Assembly: GCF_932526225.1 (NCBI RefSeq)
Contig: NC_064034.1
Coordinates: 9,797,387-9,861,386, forward strand
Length of the DNA stretch: 64,000 nt
Origin: Nematostella vectensis
Lineage: Eukaryota > Cnidaria > Anthozoa > Actiniaria > Edwardsiidae
Direction of reading: 5' to 3'
The notes under the pieces were generated by a model. The model saw only the letters and a list, made by a program, of their open reading frames with translations, ran no database searches and was not told the DNA's origin. Made by a program: the position numbers and the translations under genes. Shown piece by piece: positions 47,701 to 59,700 of this stretch. Positions within the stretch are counted from its first letter, which is position 1. The number at the start of each line of letters is the position of its first letter.

Positions 47701-50700
47701 CATTCTAATTTTCCTGAATTTTATTTCGGTGCTATCTCTGCTGCGGGGAAACTATTTGTGAGATTTTTACACTGCAAAAGATAGGACAATCAGCCCCATC
47801 TACTTTAATGGAGCACACCTCAAGTCCACCCCCACTTCAAGAGATGATGCTTCTTACCTTTCTTGCCCCAATCAGTGTTGTGATATGGCATATACAATAA
47901 AAAAACAAGATTACACATATATTTTTATTATATCCAAAGGTGTTGGGCAGTAGCATCTTTGTCATACATATCACAACACAGGGCCCAAACAAATTGCAGA
48001 TCTCAGGTATCCCAGTCGACCCTGCGCGGGTCTAGTTATATGCGAAAAAAGCGTGATTTTATCGTAACCGGCCTATTCGTTTTGTCCAAATCATTGCTAT
48101 AATGGCTTCGACTTAGATTTCTGGAAAACCTCATTTTGTTTTGGTATGCAGCGAAAACTAAAATTATCTTTACTTTTTGTTTTGTTAAAAACTGCGAAAA
48201 TAAAGCTTTTTGAACTTGAACACTTATTTGACCCAAGCGTAATTTCGCTATTTGTGTGCGCGACTTTTTTCACCCCTCAGCGCCCTTTCTTAAATTGCAT
48301 ACCATCTCACTTCACGTTTTGTCCACTGAGTTCTTGCAAATTGCTTATCACACTTTGTATGAGCTCGTGTTTTTCCCTCAGATGCTGCGACAGAGTAGTA
48401 GCAAAATCTCTGACGTCATGTCCGGTCACGTGATAAATCTCTTCGCCACGGACGTACAGTCGTTCCGTTATGGAATAACCGCCATACCGGGTCTTGTGAT
48501 GGCTCCAATCATTATCGCAACGACAGCGACGGTCATGGTGTGGCTGGCAGGCTGGCCTGCGTTGGTTGGTCTGGCAATGTCTGTGGGGTACATAGCCATA
48601 CAGGTCAGTATCATCATCGAAACTTCCAGCGGCATGCCGTGATATGAATTGGAGCCTTTTTTGGAGGGGAGGGGAGGGGTAGGGGTAGGGAAAGAGTCCA
48701 CATATAATATATATAAACATATAGTTTTTATGGCGGTGGTTTTGAATAGGCCCGAGGAAAACTCGTTTTTTAATACCACAGGAATTCACACGTGCTTGCC
48801 CAGTCTCTTATATACCATTTATACGAGGAGCAACTGCATATGTTTGATATGCGCGCTCTGAAAATCGTGCTACGTGAAATACTATGACCGACTAAGTGAC
48901 TTATTGCGTGAACTACTACGTGACCTACTACGTGACCTACTACGTGACCTACTATGACCTACTACGTGACCTACTATGACCTACTACGTGACCTACTATG
49001 ACCTACTACGTGACCTACTATGACCTACTACGTGACCTACTATGACCTTCTACGTGACCTACTATGATCTACTCGTGACCTACTATGACCTACTACTTGA
49101 CCCACTATGACCTACTACGTGACCTACTATGAAATACTACGTGACCTACTATAATCTACTCGTGACCTACTACGTGACCTACTATTACCTACTACGTGAC
49201 CCACAATGACCTACTACGTGACCTACTATGAAATACTACGTGACCTACTAGGAAATACTACGTGACCCACTATGATCTACTACGTGGCCTACTACGTGAC
49301 CTACTATGACCTACTACGTGACCCACTATGACCTACTACGTGACCTACTATGAAATACTACGTGACCTACTATGATCTACTCGTGACCTACTACGTGACC
49401 TACTATGACCTACTACGTGACCCACAGTGACCTACTACGTGACCTACTATGAAATACTACGTTACCTACTAGGACCTACTACGTGACCCACTATGATCTA
49501 CTACGTGGCCTACTACGTGACCTACTATGACCTACCACGTGACCTACTATGATCTAATACGTGACCTACTATGACCGAATACGTGACCTACTATGACCTT
49601 CTACTTGACTTCAGTCGAATGGTCAGTCGGAGCTAGCATCTATTAAATCCTTCCTTTCCCTTAGAGCGTTGTCGTCAAGCTGTGCGAGTACTACCGTGAG
49701 AAGACCGTGAAAGTTACGGACCAGCGTGTTACCCTCGTCAGTCAGATCATCTCGGGGATTCGCGTTATTAAGATGAACGCATGGGAAACGCCCTACTACG
49801 CGGCCCTCAATAGAATACGAAGGTAAGAGAATACAAGTCTCTTTAAAACCCCATGTAAAATTTCAGATAGTTTTTATCGCTGGCATTGTTACTGTCAATT
49901 CCGTTGTATCACGACGCCGCATTTTCAAAGTCACTTTAAATTCCAGATAGTATTCATCGCTGGCACTTTGAATGGCTGGGTCTTTATTATCTCAATCAAT
50001 AACAGAGTTTCAATGGGCCTGGCAAAATGTTGTGCTACTTTATGTGCCTGCACAAACACGCCCAGCCATTGCCACCAATGTTAGGTATTCACCGTAAAAA
50101 AATCTATTGTTACAGCACGACATTCGATTAACATTCTATTTCCGGAGTCTGTTTGTGGAATTAAAAACCGTGTAATAGAAAGGTCTTTCTGTATTTCATT
50201 TTTCAGGAGTGAGATGTACCTCCTTGCCAAGAAGTACAGAGTAATCGCGCTATTCGACACCTTCTACTGCTCGTCCCTGCCCTCATTCTGCGTTATGCTT
50301 TGCTACATGTTCACAAACAGGCAGCTAGATCACGTGGTCATCTTTACCGTCTTGTCCTACTTCACCGAGCTTAAGTTAACCGTGAGCTGGCATCTTGCAT
50401 ACGGCACTAAAGTCTTGACTGACAGCATCGTTTCAATGGAAAGGATTAGAGCTTTCTTATTAGACGATGCTAAAGAAATAGCCCAACCAAGCACGTTCAC
50501 AGCTCTTCGCCGAAGTGGAAGCAGGCTTTCGGGTAGAGGAATGATTTTCTTCGGGCGAGACAAGGGTGGAACAACCATTAAAACCCCCAATGTCCCTAAA
50601 AAAGCCGCATTGATCCGCGTGAAAAGCAATCCTCGCCAAGAAAATGACAAGAGTGTCAATATTCTTCATGACATCTCTATGGAGGTATCCGACGATAGCC

Positions 50701-53700
50701 TCGTTGCTGTGATCGGCCCAGTCGGCTCTGGGAAATCTACGCTTCTTGAGACAATCAGTGGCATGGACCCAACATTTAGAGGCAAGGTAGAGACCAGAGG
50801 GTCCATAGCCTATGTTCCTCAGATGCCGTGGATTTTTCTAGGAACAGTCCGGGAAAATATATTATTCAACGCGTCTTATGATGCTGACAAATACGAGAGA
50901 GTGATCGAGGCCTGTGATTTGAAGAGTGATTTCAAGACGTTCCCAAACGGGGACTTGTCTGTTATTGGAGAGCGCGGTATTGCTCTGAGTGGGGGCCAGC
51001 GGGCTCGTGTCAGCTTAGCACGCGCAGTGTACCTAGACGCAGACGTTTATCTCTTGGACGATCCTCTAAGTGCGGTGGATTTTAAAGTCGGAAAGCACAT
51101 CTTTGAGCGGTGTATATGCGGTGTACTAAAGAGCAAACTGCGGGTTCTTGTCACGCACAATGAGCACTGCCTTGAAAACGTCGACGAGGTCATCCTCATG
51201 GAAAAGGGGACAATCGTGTCTAAAAGCAGCTATCAGGAATTCATTGACGCAAGTCGAATCAATAAAGAAGGGGCATTGTCTTGCAATAGTCTTAAGAGAC
51301 CAGCAAATGAGGATGGGAAAGATGAGGATGATGCAGCGAAAGGTGGGGGTATATCGGCAGCTACAGAAGAGAAGGATATCGGTGCAGTGTCATGCAAGAA
51401 CTACTGGGAATATCTGCGTGCTGGTCTCGCTGCCCCGTTCATTATTATCATGGGAATCGTTCTGCTTCTTGTTCCAGGTAATAAAATACGATGTATGCTT
51501 GCATCAGGCGCGTAGGTAAAGACATTATATATTAAGGATTAAAATTTAGTATTAGAAATCCAAAACTATGCAGAGAGATTGTTTGTTTTTCCCAGCAATC
51601 AGACAACAAAATATCGCAACAAATGGTTTATGTTTCTAGTTCTAAGCGCATCGCCAAACTGGATCTTAGCCAAGTGGGACAAGCTATCATGGGATAACCC
51701 TGACAACCATGGCATCATCATCGCCTACATAAGCCTTAGTCTATCGACAAATTTGTTTCGATACGTCCTGTTTGCGGCCATTTACTTCGCCGTCCTCCGA
51801 TGCTCCAGTAAACTCCACAACAAGATGGGCCACTCGCTTCTTCACGCTCCGGTCCACTTCTTCGACAGGAATCCGACAGGAAGAATCGTGAATCGGTTCT
51901 CGGCGGATCTCGGTGAAGCTGATAACAAACTTCCGACAGCTCTCGGGTTTTCGCTGAATGCATTTGATATGTTTGTGTTTTTATTCGTCCCAGTTCTTGC
52001 CAGCTACTGGCTATTACTCGCCATGGTGATACCGCTATTCCTGATGTTATGGTATAGCGTCAAGTTTCTTCGAGTATCACGTGACGCCACAAGGTTACAA
52101 TCCCTGGCCCGGTCTCCTGTCTTTTCGCACATTTCAAACACCGTAGAGGGTTTGCCAGCAATCCACATGCATGACGCCAGTCACGTGTTTATCCAGAGAC
52201 TCTGCAGGTAAGTCCCTTAGAGCACTGCTTGAAGCTAGGTCTGGGTGTATCCTAATGTTTCGTAGACCATCAAGGCTAGGTCTGGGTGTATCTTAATGTC
52301 TCGTAGACCACCTAGGCTAGGTCTGGGTGTATCTTTTTGTCTCGTAGACCATGTAGGCTAGAACTGGGTTTATCCTATTATCTTGTAGACCATCTAGGCT
52401 AGGTCTGGGAGGATCCTAATGTCTCGTAGACCATCTAGGCTAGGTCTGGGTGTGTTTTAATGTCTCGTAGACCATCTAGGCTTGGTCTGGGTGTATCCTT
52501 ATGTCTTGAATAGGAGAATATGCTCTTCAAGGCATATCAACAAGCTAGTTATGTAAGCTGTCCTCTTTGTTTTGCTTAAGAAGCTTTTTTCTCAGCCATC
52601 AGAATAACTTGACTCAAGCGAGTTTCTCAGCGATGAGTATGTGGCTCTGGTTGAATATGCGAGTGCTCAACTCAGGAATCGTGTTCCTTGTAATAATTAG
52701 CATCGCCGTCATCACACTTTCTTCGTCTGCAGGTAAATTTTGATCTGATATGAGTGGAATTATGTTTGGAATGGCTACGTCATGAGTACTTTTACCTAGG
52801 CCACGGTTTAATAAACAATCGTGTATTTAAGGTCCATATAACCTTTCAGAGTTGATAGACTTTGTCAATTCTTTATATTTTCACCTTTCAAATGATATGT
52901 GGTTCGTATAGACCCTATGAAACACGCGTTCGCGAATAACTCCAATCTGTAATATTGTGTTATTTTGTGTTATTATAACTGAAAGGCCCGGGTCCAGTCA
53001 TTTGTGACGTAGATCGAGATGTCAACCAAATTACATGAGAAAACATGTGCGCGCGCTAAACCGGTTCCCGTCTTCATGTCTTCTTAGTCATTGCCGAAGA
53101 ACGTTGTGTGGTTACAACTTTTACCGTCATCTTTATATCTCAACCTGGTAGTCAAATGATTTTTTAACTTCAGCAAACAAATATGCAAAATTAAGCAGAT
53201 ATTTTTTAGTCTTTGAATTGTTTTGCATTGTGCGCGCGCGCTGCATTCGCAATCAAGAATGGCGACATTCTCACGAGCGCGCGCTGTTCTTGAAACCTAC
53301 AACAAAACGATATTTTCTTTTTTCGCATACAATTCTCGACTTTAAATTATTCTTCGCTCCCTTGTGGGTAGCATTGCAATAGAAAACAATTCGCCAATAT
53401 TTTGTGGTATTGTCGTCTCTGAATTTTAACGGATTTAAGGAAAATACGTTTCAGATTTTCCCGCGAAAACTTGGAATTATTCTCTTGATTCAATCTTCTT
53501 TCGCGCGCCCAGGAAAATTTTCAAAGGTCTGTAGAAAATTCAAATTTCAATCAAATTCAATTCCCTTTTCAGAATTTGAAAGTTTATCTATGCTTTGTTT
53601 TGGCTTGATTGGTGTAAGTGAAAGGTTTTACTTACCTGACGGGGAGATGTAGTTGTTCGAACTCCTTCGTAGACTGATACGAGCAATACATATGCAGATC

Positions 53701-56700
53701 ACGGCCGTGCGCGGTCTGCGCGGTACCACCTTTAAAAAACTTGCAGGCGTTCCTAGCTTCCTCTGAGAGAGTAGTGCGGAGGTATAAACTAACGAATGAC
53801 AGTAACAGGGCGGGGAGGAACAGTATAATGTCCACTCCGGATGGGGATCTGTCTACGAAGGAGTTCGAAGAACTACATCTCCCCGTCAGGTAAGTAAACT
53901 GACCCTCCGGGTAAATATAATTTCTTCTTCACTCCTTTCCCGACTGATACTCCCAATACATATGCAGATTTCGTAGAGTTACTGGCATGAGTATAAATAT
54001 AACTCGGAATGTAACTAAAGAAGCTTTTAATTAAGCCATAGTAACTACTGAAATACAGGACTCTATTAAATCTCACTGAGCCTATAGTTCATGAAGCCTT
54101 CCAAGGCTAAACAATAACTAACAACTCTAACAGTAAGTTAGGTCAATGCACATACCTAAATGTAAATACAAGCTATTAATAGCTGTGAATGAATGTAGAT
54201 AATCACAAAACTGTTCTGACTAAAAGGTCAGAATAACAAGGAAACTCATGTTAAATCATGTATTGGACAGTGTGTCCAGCACAGCCCTGAAAAATTGTCC
54301 ATTCTCAGGGGATCTCAAATAGAACTTCCTAAAAGTCTGTGCTGACGACCAGTCTGCAGCCTCTAAAATGACCTCCAAGGGGAACACTGCTCTGGCCGCT
54401 GCAGATGTTGAGGCACTCCTCGTAGAATGGCCAGTAAACTGGCACTCAATCCCCTCAAGTCGCATAGAGGTCCTTAGCCACCTTGCCAATGTCTGACTAG
54501 AAATGTGCCGTTGAGGCCTGACGTAGGATATCAGGAGATGTGAAGGTTTCCTGAGCTTCTCAGTCTTCATCCGGAATTTTTGCAATGCGCCTACCACACA
54601 AATCTTGGGGTTGCTTGGATAGGCAGGGAAGTAAATCTGCCTGGGCGGGTGACCTGGTCGAGACACCTTTGTGTGTTCTGCCAATGTAAAAGTCCAAGAG
54701 TCCTTCTTGACAGACCCGAAGTCCAGGTCTAGTTTGACCAGTTCATGTGCCCGTGCAGATGAGGTCAAAGCCAGCAAGGCAGCCAGCTTAATGGACAGCT
54801 GTTTCAGGGAAAGCGTACACTGCTGATTCCAGGTTGCCAAGAATTCTAGAAGGCGCTTAACATCCCACGTCGAGCTAAGCCGTGGGGTTGGAGGCTTCAG
54901 TCTAAATATCCCTTTCATGAAGCGGGAAACTACTGGTAGGTCTCCTAGCTTTATGTGGTCTATAGGTAAATGTCCTTGTGATATGGCTGACTTATAAAAA
55001 GCCATGTCCTGTATTCTAGAGGTCTCTCAGAAAATACTTCCGTCAAAAAGAAAAGGACTTCATTAAAGGGGCACAGACCTCTAGAAGAACACCACTGGGA
55101 CCAGCATTTCCAGGGACCCTGGTAACGCTTCTTGGTTGACTCAGACCAGGAAGCCAGTAAAATATCTGTCACTGCTGCCGAGTAGCCTATAGTTTGGTAT
55201 GCATTCCCGATAGTGGCCATGCAGTCAGATTGAGGGATTCGCACAGTGGGTGTACAGCTTCCAGATCGAATGGGAGTGTCAGAAGTGTCTTGCCTTTGGG
55301 GAGTCGGTAGGGTGCCCCTGTTAGCATTGACAGAATCTGAGGATACCAGGGCTGTCCCGGTCAGTCCGAGGCCACTAAGAGAGTTGTGGCCCTGTCCTCG
55401 CGCACCTTCTGCAGGATACGAGGAAGGAGTATCACTGGTGGGTGAATGAAGCTCGTCCACTGACCCCAGTTCAGTCGGAAAGCATCCACTGCTGAGGCCC
55501 CGGGATCCGGGTACCTCGACACGTACAAGGGCACCTGATGGTTCAGACGAGAAGCGAATAGATCTATCTGAGGAACATAAAAGCGGAGTGTTATGTCCCT
55601 GAAGACATCCCTGCGTAGCATCCATTCCGTCCGAGGGTTGAACTCCCTCGACGCTGTGTCCGCTTTCGACATTCAACACGCCCCGTAGGTGTCTGGCTGT
55701 TACCCAGGAGCCCCTGTTCAACAACATAGACCAAATCTCTAGTGCTACAAAGGAGAGGGTGGGTCTGACTGAGTCTGCGATCATCTTTTCGATAGTTTGT
55801 TGGTCCTGTGGTACAGCTCCCGCCGATAGGATCGGGGCTGACTCACTTGGTTTGTCCTAAAAGACAATACAAAGGCGGTCAATGACTCATGCGCTTGACC
55901 GCGCTGGGAAGGAACACAGGTAGCCCAGGCAATGATTGCTTGTTCGTAGCTCGGAATTCGGCTGTTCTGAGAGGGGACGAGTAAAGCGTTTTTTTGTGAA
56001 ATGCTGAAATGTTCCATAAAAATAAAATGACATTCAATGAGGGATAAAGGTGTTTTAGGGAAATAAGCTTAATAAAACTTAAGCTTATCTAAAGGAAGCC
56101 TCAAAGTACCAAAATAATTTTCATAGATTTAAGTACATATTTTACACTTTCATGACTTACAACACCTATGCTGTACTTTATTAAAATCGATATGGCTAAA
56201 ATAATGACATTCAATGAGAGAGATCAAGATATTTTTAGTAAGAAAAGTAGGGTAGCCGGTCAAGTTCCGATGTAAAGTAGATTCATCGATAAAGCGATTT
56301 GTAGGAGACGATTTCCATCAATTGTTTCAAACTACTTCCACTTCGAAATAGATTAAGCAATCAAGGTGAATACCTCGAGTCCATTCATGAGCGTCCAGAG
56401 CACATGTTATTACGTCTTGAAGTAAGCTGTATTAGTCTAAAGCAGTCAGCAAATAAGTTCTTATCTTGAGCCGCTTGTCTCTGTCGCAAATGGAAACACT
56501 AGTAAATACAGTGAAATCAATCCAAGCTGGGATGATTTTCCAAAATAACTTGATAGAAATTGAGGCTATGGTAAAATATGCAGTTATTTAATCGCGAATT
56601 GGGCCTTCAACTGCACAAATAACATGGATCTGAGAGCTGGAATCTCAAATTCAAGATAGCGGCCATTACACAGTTTTAAATTATACTCTAGCTTACCGAT

Positions 56701-59700
56701 CCGGTACGAGTGCTGTCGTTGTAATATTTGTCACTACATGTCAGTAATGAGTAGACCCGATTTCTAGCTGAACTTTTATGGTCACTTCTCTTTTTTCAAG
56801 TTTATGTATTGTTCTTGTGTCTTGTAATTCTATTCAATAATTTTCTTGTTAACCCATAAAAGTTGAAAATAGAAACGGTTTGATATCGAGCAATAGCTAC
56901 TTAGAGGGATTATTTTGAAACAGTCTCTCTGCCTTGGAAAAAAAATGTTTGTCAGTTATTGTTCCATCAAATGTGCATGTGTGTATCAAATATATTTTCA
57001 GCAAGGTTCCCTTCTCTTCCAAGTTTTATTAATGTCACTCAAGAATCGAGCGTTAGAAACTGGTCATCAGGAGACAGATTTTCACTACATCACCGGAAAA
57101 AATAAACAATAACAACAAAAAATAGGCACCTGCACTGCATAGTGTGAGATACCAGAACTTATTAAATGATACTGTAGTTTTATCATAGCATTTTATTTTT
57201 ATTTTATCTTTTTACTATTTAATTACTATTTATTTAAGATTTTGTGGAAAGGGCTTTGCTTTTCTTCAATTTTTTTTAATGCAGTTGCAGTTGATATAAT
57301 CTATCTTGAAACAGAAGTATTAACTGTAATGAAAGAAAGGTTCTCATTCAAAGTCTGGCAGCATCAAAATAAAACACAGCTATTACAGTTCTGGTACTGT
57401 TAGATCATGTAGTATTTGTGGCTTTTTCTATGCAATGCTGGGCAACATCATCAGATTAATTTTCAATACTGCATGCTCAATTAACCATCTCCATTTGATT
57501 TGGAATTTGTGACTTTTTATGCACAATGTTGGAGGGGATCAAATTTATCATAAATGTATTTTATCACGTTTCGGAATGTACACAAATACCTCCCATGGGA
57601 GTTTAATTGAGTCGGTATTTAAAGAGTCGTAAGATATGCAAGGTCATTCGAAGCGTCTCTTTCACAATTTAGATCGCGTTGATTTAAACTTCTGTAGTTG
57701 CATTCTTTACAATTATTTCTATTGTATACATGCCACCACAAGCTATCAATAAAGAGATGCCCGCCCTTAACTGGTTTGTGTTATTAAATGTAGAATACAG
57801 ATAAAATGTTTTATACTCGGTCAGTATGTTAGAGTATAAACAACAATGTTCAGCTGTTCGTGTTCAGTTTGTCACAAAACAGCATTTTCACTTTGTGATG
57901 ACCATGTTGTGTATTAGTGGTTCGATATGCATCAAATGCATCATAAACAGCTGGGGTCACCCAGTCTGATCCCTGGCCTGTCTTTTTTATATGTATTCTC
58001 TGTTCCCAACATTTCCATAAGCAGTTCATTTCTTTAATAGCTCCTCTTGTTCTTTGAAGACTATAATAATTGAAAACTCCCCATTAAGGGTGTCACATCT
58101 TTAATGCCTGAAAGAAAAGAGGGAACATTGGAATAAAAATGCACAAAAATGACAACTTAAGGATACCTATCTTTACTAATATGCTCTGGGAACTACAACA
58201 TTGGCTCTAAAACAGTTTGATTTCATTTTATACTATGGAAACTAGTAGTACCCAAATTGGCAGTTGGAAACACAAAGACAAATTTTACTACCCTATTAAT
58301 TTAAATATATAAGATATGTCATTCTGATGATTGACAATTAAGAAAAATAGGTTTTTGATTAGATAAAGATGTTTTTCTCACATGTAACAAACTTATCTGG
58401 AATATTTGTGTGCATATGGTCTATACATGTTCTATTACCTGTATTGTATACATCTATTTATTATCTGTAATTATGATAGCTAAGAAATTAAAGAAATTGT
58501 AGTTATAGACAGCTATCAATGTTAGAGTGATTTAACGAAACTCTCACTGGAAAGACCTACACATGTATTACTTTGGTGATACATTTGATTCCTCAAATTA
58601 AGCAATTCATCAGTGTGGCAGTAAACATCTGTGACCCAAAAATATTTTGTAGAATAAAATGGAAAACATAAATAATAAGGCGACTCGATAATGCAAAGGT
58701 TCTATTAAAACGGTCTACTAACCATCCACAATAAAACCAAATTATAAATCTGTGCATACTAATAATTAATTAAAGTAACTTTCATCTGTAGGCTTAGTTC
58801 CAAGATACTGAGACTCAAGAAAATATACTTCACTTCTATATATAAGTTATATTTGTTGTATTTCTCTCCCTGATAAGAAGCTAATCAATCGAGGTTTCAA
58901 TCTGCTCGGTTCTAGCAGGTAATCAAAGTAATATTTTAATCAGTAATAGTAAATCAGTACGTAATAATCAAAGAAAATCTTAAGCTGGTAAAAGTTGCAA
59001 TGGCTGCAATAAACAATACATCCTAACCTACCTTAAGAAGCTTCGTTATAGTTGAAGATGCTTTCCCTTTCAATAAAACTGTCAATATTGTCAGTGTGAT
59101 AAATGACCGCCATCTTGTTTCTCATAAATGTGGACTTTAAAAGCACACTAGCATACACACATTGGCACCAGTCGGGCCAAGACGGGACGCTAGCACAGTC
59201 TATTACCCGTGCAGTTCGCTCATGCGAGCTGGCGCATGCGCACTTACGATTGCAACCGCGCAAAACAGACTGGTCACACTTCAAAGTGTGACCAGAAACG
59301 CTCGCGCGCCTAGTTTGTCCTTCGAAGCCCGCATTTCATTGATTAGAGTTGCTGTCTCCGCTCGGTCGCTTCAGGCGACCTCGCTACGACAGCAATAAGA
59401 GGTATCGCCTGTGGCGCAAGGGTTCTTGGGAATTGCATTGTGCAAATCGCGAGACGACAGAAAAAAAAAAGTTGCATTTTATGACTGGGCTACCACAGGT
59501 ATCCCAGTAACAACTGGCAGCGTAGTCCCCTTCTGTTTGATCGTATTCTCGTTTTCTTAAGAAACACTCTTTTCCCGTAGGTTTTGTTGGCCTGGCGATT
59601 ACATACGCGCTCACGATTCTCCTAGACGCCCCTTACGTAATAGAGTCTTTTGGACACGTGCAGGCAATCATGACGTCAATACAGAGGGTGATGGAGTACT

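Larger units (their letters stand above)
53632..56017 (-). mobile_element. Decayed DIRS/Ngaro-like tyrosine-recombinase retrotransposon, 3' part
   Basis: On the minus strand the order is RNase H tail (about 55784-55361), then tyrosine recombinase (about 55200-54256), then a repeat-rich terminus (53968-53632). This order, with YR overlapping RT-RH in another frame, is that of DIRS-like and Ngaro-like retroelements, not of LTR or LINE elements. The RT core is missing, so the copy is 5' truncated near 56000, where it abuts repeat C copy 2. The terminus has 43-bp inverted repeats (53632-53674 / 53851-53893) and a direct repeat of CAATACATATGCAGAT (about 53684 and 53952). At least two frame breaks show it is inactive. 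Confidence 0.85.

Noticed and set aside
56915-57112. 65-codon plus-strand frame
   Set aside because: It starts at a TTG, not ATG, and has no splice or domain support.
52733-59580. Possibility that the transporter is two separate genes split by the 6.8-kb intron
   Set aside because: Exon 6 ends at phase 1 and exon 7 begins with the matching phase; TMD2 continues directly into the NBD2-side helix as in intact ABCC4.
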